The translations under genes and the position numbers were made by a program. 64,000 bases of DNA from Motacilla alba alba (Eukaryota > Chordata > Aves > Passeriformes > Motacillidae), in NCBI RefSeq assembly GCF_015832195.1, contig NC_052028.1, forward strand, positions 2,151,501 to 2,215,500, read 5' to 3'. Positions 1 to 11,801 of this stretch are shown here, piece after piece. Numbering within the stretch: the stretch's first letter is position 1; every line of letters begins with the position of its first letter. A model generated the notes under the pieces. That model ran no database searches. It was not told where the DNA came from and was given only the letters and a program-made list of their open reading frames with translations.

Positions 1-960
1 CAATTCTGCTATTAGTTAGAAACATCACATCAACCTGCAAACCCACACAGGAAGGACCACACGGGGCTCCCAATACAGCTGGAACAAAGTCTTCCAGTCA
101 AGCCTCTCTGAGAAGACAGAAGTCACCTTGTGGCCTAGACAACACTCTACAACACGCACCATCACACCGAGGACTTCACACGCACAGCTCTCTTTACATC
201 TCTGGAAGGAAGGTGGAGAATGCATCTGTTTGGTCATTGGAGAACTGTGAAGAAATCTCCAACTTCTGGAAGGCAAAAAGGCAAAGCCTTCTAGAAGAGG
301 TTAAGGTGGTGAAAATCTGCACAGGGACATTGTTCTCCCTCCTCACCTTGTCACCTGTAACCTGAATCTGTCTCCTTCTCCCCTGGTACGGCTCTTGCCA
401 TAAGAGGGGTTTTCAAGCCAAGGCATATCCATCCTTAAAAAACCAAATTCATAAGACATGGGAGCAGCAAACCACCTCTGCTATTTCCCCCAGAGGCCCT
501 TCATATGCAACCACACACATTCCTCCAAAACATGCAGAAAGACCAGAGCATAGATGAAGGCAAAGACTGTTCTTGCTCACTAGATTATCATGAGAAAAAC
601 CAAAGGCTTAGAGAAATAGAAACGATGTCAGCATCTCATTCAAGAGGATGTCGCTCCACTCGAGCACAATGCCAGTCGGGAAGACATCGGATTCTGCTAA
701 TAACGGGAAATTCCCTTCTCTGACAATACATCCCTTCGGAAGAGCGAACACAGAGAGGAAGACTGTATGAAACGGGTAAGGTGACAAAACCAGAAAGGAC
801 CCGGCAGAAGAAAAAAATCAAAGACCCGAAAGAAATGACATAGCCAGGAGCAGCATCACTTCTATCTCCTCCAAGAACTGACTACACGTCCACCACCCAG
901 TAGCAAGACGAACTAAAGCAACGCTGAGCGAAATCTTGCCTTCGGGCATGCGTAACTCAC
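1..960. other. Spacer downstream of gammaA-1 (intronic in gamma transcripts)
   Basis: I see no gene here. The stretch begins inside the long-spacer family that follows every A exon: around 185-203 it carries the 'ACAGCTCTCT..ACATCTCT' segment that recurs near 23775, 37240 and 50065, at a similar distance before the next A-exon donor. Identity to the other spacers is lower than among units 3-5. For transcripts started at any of the ten promoters this is intron sequence leading to the constant exons. Short ORFs here have no recognisable content. Confidence 0.6.
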
Positions 961-3413
961 CGGGACAGAGGCGGAATCCGCGGGAGGAGCGCCGGCAAGA
1001 TCCTCGTCCCCGAGCAGCGGCGCGGGCTCGTCGGGCGGCGGCCGGGCCGGGAGGGTGTCGCAGCAGGCGGCGGCCGAGAGGCGCAGCTGGCTCTTGCGCG
1101 AGTCGGCCGTGAGCGACACGTCGTGCGAGTAGGACTGCAGGAAGGCGCGCACGCCGTCGATGCCCACGAAGTGCGACACGGGCACGCCGCGCAAGGCGCC
1201 GCCGTCCGGCGGCAGCAGCTGGCGGCGGTGGCAGCGGCGCAGGCGCAGCGCCAGCAGCAGCAGCAGGAAGGCCACGAAGAGGCACGACACGGCGGCCACG
1301 GCCAGCACGAGCCAGCGCGTCAGGCTGGCGGCCGGCTCGCCCGGCGCCGCCGCCTCGTCGGCCGCGCTGCCCAGCTCGGCCAGCAGCTCGGCCACGCTCT
1401 CGGCCAGCACCACGCTCAGCGTGGCCGTGGCCGACAGCGCCGGCCGCCCCGTGGTCCCCGCACCAGCACCACCAGGCTGTGGCGCGCCGCGTCGCGGGCC
1501 AGCGGCGAGCGCGCCGTGCGCACCTCGCCGCTGTGCAGCCCCACGCGGGAACAGCCCCGGCTCCGTGGCCTTGGCCAGCTCGTAGGACAGCCACGCGTTC
1601 TGCCCCGCGTCCGCGTCCACCGCCACCACTTGGCCACCAGCGCGCCGGCCTCCGAGCGCCGCGGCGCCAGCTCCACGCCCGACCACGCGGCGCCCGAGCC
1701 CAGCGCCGCGGCCGCCGGCGGGTACAGCACCTGCGGCGCGTTGTCGTTCTCGTCCAGCACCTCCAGCCGCACCGACACGTTGCTGGCCGAGCGCCGGCGC
1801 GCCGCCGTCCTCCGCACGGCACCCACAGCTGCAGCTCGCGCAGCTGCTCGTAGTCCAAGGAGCGCAGCGCGTACAGCGCGCCCGTCTCCGCCTGCACCGA
1901 CACGTACGACGACAGCGGCGCGCCCCGCACCCGCCCCTCCGCCAGCCGGTAAGCGCACGCGCGCGTTCTGCCCCCAGTCCGCGTCCGTGGCGCGCACCGT
2001 CAGCACCAGCGCGCCCGCCGCGTTGTTCTCCGCCAGCCGCGCGCTGTAGCGCTCCTCCGCGAACACCGGCGCGTTGTCGTTCACGTCCAGCACCCGCAGC
2101 GCCAGCACCGCGCTGCTCTGCAGCGCCGGCCGCCCGCCGTCGGCCGCCCGCACCGTCACGTTGTACTCCGACACCTGCTCCCGGTCCAGCTCTCTCGCCG
2201 TCACCACACGGTAGTAGCTGCCCTGAGAGCTCTGCAGGCGGAACGGGACATCTCCGTCCAGTGAGCAGCGCACTTCGCCATTCTCCCCCGAGTCCCGGTC
2301 CTGCACGTGGAGCAGGGCTACCACAGTTCCCGAGGGCGCGTCTTCAGAGATCTCGCTTAGTGCTGTCCTCACCGAAATCTCGGGCGCGTTGTCGTTGATG
2401 TCTGCCACAGAGATTGCTACTTTTGCCGTATCGTAAAGAGCCCCACCATCATATGCCTGCACGTCCAGGTCGTAGGAGTCGCCTTCCTCGAAGTCCAAAC
2501 TCTCCAACAGAGTGATTGCTCCCGTCTCAGAGTCCAGGTGGAATATCCGCGACGAAGTCTTTTTTTTTTTTAAAGAGTACTTCACTTGCCCATTTAGACC
2601 CTCATCCGCGTCCGTGGCCGTGACGGTGACGAGGACGGAGCCCACGGGCACGTCCTCGGGCACACGCACCGTGTACTCCGCCTGGCTGAACACCGGCGCG
2701 TTGTCGTTCGCATCCACCACGGTCACGCGGATCCGAGCCGTGCCCGTCCGGGCCGGATCGCCGCCGTCCATCGCCCGCAGCACCAGCTCGTGAAGCGCCG
2801 CCTCCTCCCGGTCCAGCGCCTTCGCCAGCACCAGCTCGGGACGCTGATCGCCACCGGGGCCCGTCTGCACGGCCAGCGAGAAGTGCTCGTCACCGCTCAG
2901 CTCGTAGCTCTGCAGGGAATTTCGACCCAGGTCTGGGTCGTGAGCCTCTGTCAATGGAAACCGCGACCCCGGAGCTGTCGTCTCGCTCAGTTTCAGATCC
3001 GTATCTTCCTCTTGAAAGCTGGGTGCGTTGTCATTTATATCTGCAATTTCCACTTCGATGCCATAGAAGTTCATTTCCCCCTCCACTATCAGCTCACAGC
3101 GCAGCACACATTTCTCCACCAGCGGGCACAGCTGCTCTCTGTCGATCCTCTCTGCTGTCACTAAATGTCCCGTCTTCCCGTGCAGACCGAAATACTGCGT
3201 CCTACCTTCGGAGACAATTTGAAAGCCGCGATCTCGGATCTCCGGTAATTTCAGCCCCAGGTCCTTGGCCACGTCGCCCACGAAGGAGCCCTTGGGCATC
3301 TCCTCGGGCACCGAGTAGCGCAGCTGCCCCCACGCCGCCTCCCACGCTGCCAGCAGCACGGCCCAGAGCAGAGCTCGCTGCCGCCGGCCCCAGCGCCTCC
3401 CCGCCGCGCACAT
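961..3413 (-). CDS. PCDHGA: Protocadherin gamma-A variable exon, unit 1 (frameshifted)
   Basis: PCDHGA-type variable exon, a neuronal homophilic adhesion receptor. It starts [13 protein letters not shown] with a hydrophobic signal peptide (to about residue 29), then EC1-EC6 with the calcium-binding DxNDNAP, DRE and DxD motifs. The family tail ([28 protein letters not shown]) follows one membrane helix. EC1-EC4 (about 2050-3413) is open. Against gammaA-3 there are seven one-base indels: extra C at 1447-1450 and 1456-1459, extra G at 1547-1549, a lost C near 1629, extra G at 1795-1796 and 1818-1819, and extra A at 1951-1952. As written, EC5-EC6 and the tail are scrambled over three frames. The donor after position 961 is GTGAGT. 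An A12 run at 2560-2571 encodes lysines in EC3. Either sequencing error in GC runs or a decaying copy; I favour error. Confidence 0.85.
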
Positions 3414-3629
3414 CGCCGCCGCCGGCTACTCTCCCCCGCCGATCACCGATGACCCTCACGCTTTCAGGCTCTGCCGCCGTTGTCTCCGCTGCTCTGCAGG
3501 TCGGTTCCGAGCTACCGGGACGATCGCAGACCGCCGGCCGCCGAGCTAGGAATCCAGCAATCGAGAGATCGAGCCGCTCCGCAGCGGGCGGGGCTGCGGC
3601 GCTCCGAGCTCCCTCTCGCTCCTCTCGGT

Positions 3630-3666
3630 CAACAGCGGCGCCCGCAGCCTCCTCCCGGCACTGCAG
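3630..3666 (-). promoter_or_regulatory. Conserved promoter element (CGCT box) of gammaA-1
   Basis: On the minus strand CTGCAG is followed after 23 nt by CGCTGTTG, inside a block of about 125 bp (3567-3690) that is almost base-identical upstream of all five A exons. It lies 217-253 bp before the ATG. Position and CGCT core match the conserved sequence element (CSE) of clustered protocadherin promoters, which binds CTCF. CTCF binding here is inferred, not shown. Confidence 0.65.
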
Positions 3667-3884
3667 GCACCGAGCGCTGCCCGCCGCTGCCCGCCCTGCC
3701 TCCCCCATGGCTGGTGGAGAGGACCGGGTATTTGCCGCGGAGACAATTTTCCCGTGCAGCGGTGACCTCCTGCAGCGCCTTTTCTCCAGCCGATCGCTGC
3801 TTTGATCCTTCAGGGGACCACGGTCGGGAGGAATGTAGAGACATTCCGTGCGGGTGGTGCTTCTATCGCAGGAGGTACTATTAA

Positions 3885-5474
3885 CTTACTAATGGCAATA
3901 TATGTAAATTACAGCATATTTTTCCCTTTTCACGCTCTAGAGTACCATTAGTCATACCCTGTTTGTTCAAAATCCTCTTCAGCAACGGGGCCTGAGATTG
4001 AAAACATTAGATATAGACCCACCCACACACATCGATAACCCGAGCTATCAGCCTCGTTAACATAAGCGGGATGAGAACAATTGCATGCTTCTTGAATTCA
4101 GGGAGCTAACTGTTATATGATTATTAAAGGAAAACATAAGATGTAGCTAATACTCTCAAAAGGAAACTTGAAGGGACCAAGATTCAAATGTTTGAATCTC
4201 GCTCTCCTCAGTTAATGTTTTTTGTTCCTTCCTTTTTACACATTTACACCTCATCAAGTAATTCTATAGCCACAAGAGAAGAAAAATTATCAGGAATCAA
4301 CATGTACAGCATTGAAGTGTACTAAGAAAGTATCATAGGAACAGTTTTTTAATCAGGTTGGTACAACCATTCCAGGAAAATAATTGTAGGACTGTAGAAT
4401 AAAAGTACAGTTGCCCGCTGGAAACTCTGCCGACCCTTGAAAATTGCGCAAACGAGTTGGATTCAAGTGCCTGAACTATCATTTGGCTCATCTCCTTGAT
4501 ACTTGATACTGTCATATATTCCTATCTCAGATGTCTATCCTTGGAAAGAGACAGAATTTAAAAACTGCTGTTCTCCAAAAGCTCGACATCTCTATAAATC
4601 TCAAACCCTTTGGGTAAAGACGAAAGGTAAAAGAAGAACATCTGAAGCAAACCTTTCTGCACCTCCGTCTCTGTATGAAATAAATATCATGAAGAGTAAA
4701 ACAGGGAACTCCTAGCCAGGATGCAAAAAGGAAGTCAGCGCACTACTGCGTTACCCCCCAAAACGAGACACATCCTTTCCTTTCACTCAGGATACAGATC
4801 ATAACACTCCACACATCATTCCTTTTTTAGTCCAATAGGCAAAAAAATACCTCCAAACACAACCAGAAAACCCCAACCATTAATAGACGGATTTGAGTAT
4901 AGCTATAATCCAGTTTCAAATGCCCTCTTTCTGAATAAAATCAGGAAAGAAAATAGCCACCACATCACTTGCCATTGTTTTTTTTTCTCTCTCCAACTAC
5001 ATCACGCAAATTCAGCGGATCTCCTACACAGGAAAAAACCAAGTTCAATGCTGAAAATGCATTTTAATTTATAGAGCATGAGTTTTGAAGACAAAACCTC
5101 TTCCATTGACCTTGACTCTGTTACCAAGGAAGAACCAGATGCTACTGCGAGCCACCTCTTCTCCCTGGAAAGAAGATAACTCTTTCCTTAATTCAGTTTC
5201 TTAAATATTTTCCTCAAATTCATGGACACAGGTGTGTGCCTCCCACAACAATGTAACCCCGGAAAGCAGGAAAACAATGCTCCAATGTTAAAAAAAAATA
5301 GTCAAAGCATCTCAGCTGAAACGGAAGCCGATACCAAGGAAAGATCGAAATGTCCCGCGGCTACATGGAGACACAAATGAGAATTTCACATGGACACCAT
5401 GCCCAGAAAAAGAGGGGGGGAAGGACTATAATAGGAAAGCCTCAATAACAGAAGGAGCACGCGGCATTACAGAC
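3885..5474. other. Short spacer 1, between gammaA-1 promoter and gammaB-1 donor
   Basis: AT-rich non-coding sequence with no gene that I can support. It is visibly paralogous to short spacer 3 (27650-29222). For example, the 'aagcggga.gag..caattgca.' segment near 4063-4086 recurs near 27877-27898, and the 100 bp next to the B donor also match. It does not match short spacers 2 and 5 closely. ORFs at 4333-4515 and 4503-4715 are not conserved. Confidence 0.55.
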
Positions 5475-7948
5475 CTGCGGTAGCTCGGGATTGGCGGGCG
5501 GCTCTCCCGTCAGGGCGCTGCTGCTCAGGCTCGGCTTGTCGCAGGAATCCCCGGCCAGAAGCTCCTCCGCCGACAGGATGGGCACCGGCGGCGGCGGCCA
5601 AGCGGCCTCGGGCGGGGCGCGGGCCGGCGGCGCCCACGCACAGGTTGTAGGAGTAGGGCAAGGTGCCCTCGCAGAAGTCGGCCGGGAAGGCGGCGCCGGC
5701 CAGCGAGAAGCGCTGCGCGCCCAGGCAGCGCAGCACGGCGGGCGGCCCGGCCCGGCGCAGCCGCGCCAGCACGGCCAGCGCCACGCTCAGCACCAAGAGC
5801 GCCGACAGCAGCGCCAGCGCCAGCACCAGGTAGAACTGCAGCTCGGCCGCCGCCGCCGCCGCCGCCATCGGCGCCCGCCGGCCGCTCGCTCAGCTCCGGC
5901 AGCGCCTCCTGCAAGCTCTCGGCCAGCACCACGTGCAGCGTGGCCGTGGCCGACAGCGCCGGCTGCCCGTGGTCCTTCACCACGGCCACCCACACGCTGC
6001 TTGGCCGCGTCCCGCTCGGACACGGCGCGCGCCGTGCGCACCTCGCCGCTGTGCAGCCCCCACGCGGAACAGCGCCGGCTCCGACGCCGCCACCAGCTCG
6101 TACGACAGCCACGCGTTGCGCCCCGCGTCCGCGTCCACCGCCACCACCTTGGCCACCAGGTAGCCGGCCTCGGCCGAGCGCGGCACCACCTCGAAAGGCG
6201 CCGCCGCCCCTCCCGCCGCCTCTCCCGCCGCCGCCGCCGCCGCCGCCGGCCACAGCACCCTGGGCGCGTTGTCGTTGCGGTCCAGCACGAAGACGCGCAC
6301 CGTGGCCGTGGAGCTGCGCGCCGGCGAGCCGCCGTCCTGCGCCCGCACGGCCACCGCGAACTCGCGGCACCGCTCGTAGTCCAAGGAGCGCTGCGCGTAC
6401 AGCGCGCCGCTCCGCGCCTCCACCGACACGAGCGGCGCCGCGCCCGCCGCGCCCGCGCTGCCGCCCGCCAGCCAGTAGCTCACGCGCCCGTTGGCGCCCG
6501 CGTCCGCGTCCCGCGCCTGCACGCGCAGCACCAGCGCGCCCGCCGCGTTGTTCTCCGCCACGTACGCGCTGTACGCCGCCCTCCTCGAACACCGGCGCGG
6601 TTGTCGTTCACGTCCGACACCTCCAGCACCAGCTCCCTGCTGCTCCGCAGCGCCGGCCTGCCCCGGTCCCGGGCCACCACCGTCACGCGGTGCTCGCACG
6701 CCTGCTCGCGGTCCAGCGCGCTCGCCGTCACCACCTTGTACGAGCCGCCCGACGACGCCACCAGCGACAGCGGCGCCTCGCCCGACAGCTCGCACGACAC
6801 CTGACCGTTCTCGCCCGAGTCTCTGTCCCGCACTTTCAGCACGGCCACCACGGTGCCACTCGGGGCATCCTCTGGCACCGGACTCGATAGCGACAGAATC
6901 GTGATTTCCGGGGCGTTGTCATTCTCGTCCGTGATGTCTATCTGCACTTTACAATATGACACTAAACCGCCACCATCCTTCGCCTCCAGGTCAAAGATGT
7001 ATTTACTCTTCTCCTCGAAATCGAGGGGACCCGCCGTCCTCACCTCCCCGCTATCGCTGTCGACACTGAACAACGAACTGATGCTGCCGTGGACGTTGCT
7101 AAATGAGTAGAAGACTCGCCCGTTGGAGCCTGTGTCCGCATCTGTCGCCCGTACCCGCAGCACGAGCGACCCCGCTGGCAAATTCTCTGCCACTCGCGCC
7201 TCGTAGACACTTTTGCTGAACACAGGTGGGTTGTCATTTGCGTCTGTCACGTTGATCAGAACCTGGACAGTGCCGGATCTCACGGGGTCCCCACCATCTA
7301 CGGCCGTCAGCACCAGCTCAAAGGAACTCTGCTTCTCCCGGTCCAAGGCTCTGTCGAGCACCATTTCCGGCTGCTTGCTCCCCTCAGAGCTCTCCTTTAA
7401 GGCCAGAGAGAAGGACGGGTTGCTAGAGAGATGGTACATCAACAGTGAGTTCGTTCCCACATCAGCGTCTTGTGCCCTCTCCAGTGGAAAACGAGCACCG
7501 GGAAGCGTCAATTCTGTGATTTCCAGTTCCAGAGCAGCCTTCCTGAAGACCGGGGAGTTGTCATTCACGTCCTCGATCTCCACATCAACGTGGAAGACGT
7601 TCAGCGGGTTGTGCACCAGCGCCTCGAAGCTGACGGAGCAGGTCGCCGAGTCGCCGCACATTTCCTCCCGGTCCAGCCTCTCGTTCACGTACAGGTTCCC
7701 GTTCTCCTCATCCACCCTGAAGTATTGCTTCTCGTCGCTCAGCCGCAGCTTGCGCGCCGGCAGCTCGTCGGCGCTGAGCCCCAGGTCCCGCGCCAGCGGC
7801 CCCACGAGCGAGCCTCTGCCCAGCTCCTCGGCGATGGCGTAGCGGACCCGCTCGGCCGCCGCCCGGCAGCACACGCACAGCAGCACCGCGGCCAGCAGCG
7901 CTCGCCCGCCGCCCGGCCCGCGCCTCTGCCGCCCGCCTCCCCCGCCAT
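5475..7948 (-). CDS. PCDHGB: Protocadherin gamma-B variable exon, unit 1 (frameshifted)
   Basis: PCDHGB-type exon with signal peptide, EC1-EC6, membrane helix (LVLALALLSALLVLSVAL) and the gammaB tail signature CEGTLPYSYNLCV. The ATG equivalent to the other B copies is at 7948 in a good context (A at -3, G at +4). Two extra C (plus strand) at 7932-7934 and 7939-7943 put it out of frame with EC1. Six more +1 changes against gammaB-2 lie at 5633-5635, 5867, 5989-5991, 6057-6061, 6579-6581 and 6599-6600. EC1-EC4 (about 6610-7900) is open and well conserved. All eight indels are insertions, and most extend C/G runs. The donor is CAG|GTCTGT at 5474. Its neighbour 3' in transcription is gammaA-1. 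Sequencing error seems likelier than a pseudogene, but this is unproven. Confidence 0.82.
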
Positions 7949-8060
7949 TCTCTGCCCGCCGCGCTCGCCGCGCTCCTGCCTCCTGCCGCCGCCCCGCCGC
8001 CCTTCCAGCCGCTCTCGCCGCCCGCGGCCGACACCGCCGAAAGGCAACCGAGCTCGGCGC

Positions 8061-8100
8061 GCCGCCTCTCGCCGCCTCTCGCCGCCTCTCGCCGCCTCTC
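8061..8100. repeat. Decamer tandem repeat, 4 copies, in gammaB-1 leader
   Basis: GCCGCCTCTC is repeated four times, between the promoter element and the start codon. gammaB-2, gammaB-3 and gammaB-4 have three copies at the same place and gammaB-5 has one, so the array changes length between paralogs. Confidence 0.9.
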
Positions 8101-8214
8101 GCTGCTGCGGCCGCTGCCGCTGCCGCTGTGGCCGGCGCCGGGCGAGCGAGCAGCCTGCGGGGGCAGGACGCTGCGGCGGCGGCGGCGGCGGCTCCAGCGC
8201 CGCTCGGCGGCGGC

Positions 8215-8252
8215 CAACAGCGACACCCGGAGGCGCCGCCGCGCCGCTGCAG
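8215..8252 (-). promoter_or_regulatory. Conserved promoter element (CGCT box) of gammaB-1
   Basis: Minus-strand CTGCAG, 24 nt, then CGCTGTTG: the same core and nearly the same spacing as at the A promoters, although the surrounding sequence differs. It lies in a GC-rich block (about 8045-8350) shared by all B promoters, about 270-305 bp upstream of the ATG. Candidate CTCF-bound CSE by analogy with mammalian protocadherin promoters. Confidence 0.6.
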
Positions 8253-8734
8253 CCGCCCGATGGCCGCGCTCGGCGGGGCCCGGCTTTGGGCGCGGCTCAG
8301 CGGCCTGCACCGGCCCCGGCGCCCGCTCCCCGCTGCCAACCGCCCGCGCAGAAGCTCTGTCCTTATGCGACACCGAAGGAGATGAAATCTGAGAAGGCGA
8401 TTTCGGTACTTTTAGATCATCTCCCTTTGCCGCAGTGAATTACCAGAAGCAAATATTTATGGCATAGTAATAAAGTCACCTACTGTTATTAAAATGAAGG
8501 TACAACTATTAGAAAAAGATGCGACAGTACCGGTGGGGAAGACTTTAAAAGCTCTTTAGTACTCTGGGATATTTCTATTAGTTATAATAATCGGGAAAAA
8601 TACCTAGAAGGGAATAGTTGGAGTAGTGTGGAATAGTCAATAATATTCAGATCACATGGAAGGAAAAGTAATTTCCATCTTGTCATGGTTTGGGTGGGAA
8701 GGAATCTTCATGGTCAGGTAGTCCACAACTCACT

Positions 8735-9090
8735 ACTCGGGATTCTCAAAGCCCTGAACTCTTTCAAACAGGGTATATCAATATCTTCTCTGGGGAACGC
8801 GTTCCTATTTCTCACCACCCCCACTGAAAAACATGATACCAGGCTAAACCCACCTCCTCTCAGATTCAAACCAGTGACCTTATCCTAGCAAGATGGGCCC
8901 TATCAGAAGTCTCTCTCCAGAACTCTTTTAATCATTCTACATAGTAAACATCACAGTAAGTTCTTCCCAGCATCTTTTCCCCTCAGGCTGAAGGGCTTCC
9001 CTCTGCCCATCTGTGTGGCAGAGATGTTCCATCCCTTTGACACGTTCTGGTGTCCTTCTCTGGACATACTCTGACAGGTCTCACAATAGC
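8735..9090 (-). mobile_element. Degenerate CR1 LINE fragment
   Basis: The plus strand reads like the reverse complement of the avian CR1 3' region: 'ctctggggaacgcgttcc...tctcaccaccc', then 'caggctgaagggcttcc', 'cagagatgttccatccc' and 'tgtccttctctggaca'. It sits in the same place in the long spacer as the CR1 pieces near 20500, 32570, 45400 and 58560. The insertion therefore predates the unit duplications. Confidence 0.65.
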
Positions 9091-9096
9091 ACAATG

Positions 9097-9860
9097 AAGA
9101 CAGAAAATCACAGAATCACAGAAGGATAAGGCTGGAGGGACCTTCAGGGTCATCGAGTCCAACCCATGCCCTAACACCTCAACTAAACCAGAGCACCCAG
9201 TGCCACATCCAGTCTTGTTTTAAACACATCCAGAGATGGTGACTGCACCACCTCCACAGGCAGACACCTCCGGTACTTGATCATTCTTTACATTAAAAAC
9301 TTCCTTGCTAACATCCAGCCTGTATTTCCCTTGGCTCAGCTTAAGACTCTCTCGCTTGTTCTATCAGTTGCTGCTCCCTTGTCCTGCTGGCCCCACTCTT
9401 GTTACGCAGCCCAGAATGGGATTGACTTCCTGGCCTGCAAGAACTCCCTGCCAGCTCATATCCCATTTGTCACCCACCAGGACCCCGAGTCCTCCTCCTC
9501 AGGGCAGCTCTCCATCCCCCAAGTTTGTACTGCAAGGGGATTGCCCTGACCCAGGAGCATGATTCTGCACTCCACCTTGTTGAACTTAATGAGGCTGACA
9601 TGAGTCCACTCCTCCAGACTGCCCAGGTCCCTGCGGATGACATCCCATCCTTCTGCTCAATCTGCGGCACCACTGAGCTTGGTGCCAGCTGCAAAGCTGT
9701 AGAGAGCACCCTCACCCCAATCAGCCGGGTCACTGATAAAGATACTGAACGTATCAGTCCAAGGACAGGCCCTTGAAGACCCCACCCATGGGGAGTTTCC
9801 AGCTGGGCATTGAGATATTTGAGCTCCACCTGCACTTGGACAACAGGAACAGGTGGGACC
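9097..9860 (-). mobile_element. CR1 LINE copy with recognisable 3' end
   Basis: It begins with the inverted CR1 terminus (AATCACAGAATCACAGAAGG) followed by the typical 'gggaccttcagggtcat.gagtccaaccc'. Further in are the 'ttgttgaact.aatgaggctgac' and 'gtcactgataaagatactgaa' segments of the CR1 3' region. It reads on the minus strand. Its 3' end abuts the older CR1 fragment at 8735-9090, and the other units lack a second CR1 terminus here, so it looks like a unit-1 insertion. The ORFs across it are not a working reverse transcriptase. Confidence 0.75.
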
Positions 9861-11801
9861 TTCCATGTGAGATCAGATACCCTGAGGTCACGCTCAAAAC
9901 AACAAGCAAAGCAAGAGGTACTTCCTGAGCAGAAGCAAAATGATTCGGATGGTACACATCTAATTTCATTTTATAATGTCATTATCAGCTCTCAGGTATA
10001 GTTTTTCCATGATGCGGCCTGTTAACTCCCCTACAAATAAAATTCTCTCAATGTAAACACTTTATAATGGGCCTTGTTTGTATGAGAAGATATGAGAGAG
10101 TCCTTTTTAGATTTTTCTTAAATTTCTTCCAATCAAAAATCCTGGTTTAGGTGATTGAATAGAGTTTTTGCTGCTAAAAAATCCTTGCATCTTCTAAAGC
10201 AAAATGCCTTTTCTCCAGAAACAGGCAAAATGAACCATGACTTCCAGAAACAACGGCCTGAAAGGAAGTGTAATTACACCTGTGAGGATACCGTGTACCA
10301 TCATGCTCCAGGGACACAGAGATGGATAGAGGAGGATTCTCACAACAATCACAAGCCATGCTACCCAGACATCCTTGTTCCAGCTTCACACGTTCTAATA
10401 CCTCCTTGTCATTGCCTTTCAAAACAGGGAAATCGGGATCGTAACAGAAATGGCCTTGGCATCAGGCATGAAACCAAACCACTGCTCATCCAGAAACACA
10501 TTGGCCCATCCATGTTCCTCGTTCCGAGCTTGTCCCTCACCTTCCTCGCTCTGCATTCACAACTTTTAGTTGCACTATGGTCAGTAAACAACAGTTGGCT
10601 GGACGGCAGCCACAAGCAGAATAACGTGCAATCCAGTGATATTCTTGGGAAATATAAATGTATCAAAGCCTTTCGACTGGCAGCTGAGCACCTCCATGGG
10701 TGAACATAGATAAGAACAAGTCCCACCTCCTGATAATCTGAACAGATCTCTACTTGCAGGGACTATCAGCCAAACCAAGGCCTACTTGTGGAACATAAGA
10801 AACAAGGAAGGAACAGGAAAGCCACAGAAGTTAAGAACCATGGCTTAAGAGTTCAGACTTTGTCAGGTGGAGCAGGTACACAAGAAGCATCGTCTACCTT
10901 GCAAAAAGTACACAGGAGGATCACTCGGGACTTTACACCAAAGATCACAGGCATGGCTCTCTAAGTTCTTTGGAAAACAAGAAAAGTGCACAGAACCAAA
11001 ACTATGGGAATAAAAATAGGGGAATTTCAATGTTTATACCAACCTCCCAGGCAGTTCAAACTACGCCACAGCAAACTCTTATCTGCCCTGTCTCTGTGTG
11101 ACACAAAACTTCAGTGTGCTCAAACATCACCCAACAGAGACCACTTTGCAAACAGAGACTGTCAAAGACACGTTTCCCACACAACTTCTCCTCATGGAGA
11201 ATAAGGATCACAGCCCAGATCCACACAGGTGAACTTCTCTGCTCACACTCATCTCAAGCAATGTTCAACGTTCAAGACCCCAAATCAGAATTTCCTATCA
11301 AAACTATCCTCCCGTGCCCACATTCTCCACACACAAACAGTTTAAATCCTAACAAAATGTCAGCAGTTACTTCCGACGAGCAAGATCCATCAGAAACCTC
11401 TGAAGGCTGGTCAAGGCTGTGGAAAGCTCAGTACACCTAAGACAAGATTTTACCTCACAGTCTTACAAGGACGTACACCTGGAAAAGGGACACTTCTTAG
11501 ACACAGAATCTCTGAGGCATGTTTGCATTTCCATGGGTGTGTCTGCAGACAAGTTCATCATCTCTGTATCATTCTGGGGTACAGGAGAAGGGGAATTCCC
11601 TCAGTCACACAGGCCTTGGCACTAGGATTGCTGTGAAAGCACACCAAGCCAAGCGGAGCATGCGAGCCCCTCCTTTCCTGCTCTGAGGCCAATCTCTCAC
11701 TGATCTTCCACTGACTTCTCACCATGAATATTTGTCAAGAAGAGTATTTCTCAGAGCGATGTTCTGCAGATAAACATCTAAGAAAGTCTTTTTCTTTAGA
11801 T
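9861..11801. other. Long spacer 1, non-coding part before the gap
   Basis: Diverged member of the long-spacer family. The 'gaccttccatgtgagatcagataccctgag' region near 9859-9892 matches 'gaccttccacatgggatcagacaccctgag' in spacers 2-5. The 'cctgaaaggaagtg.aattacacc' region near 10258 matches 47824 and 60777. I see no gene; ORFs up to 182 codons are not conserved in the other spacers. Confidence 0.55.

Noticed and set aside
961..7948. Calling gammaA-1 and gammaB-1 pseudogenes outright
   Set aside because: The indels are mostly homopolymer changes in GC-rich sequence, with the EC1-EC4 reading frame and codon conservation intact. Error is at least as likely, so I kept them as coding with a note.
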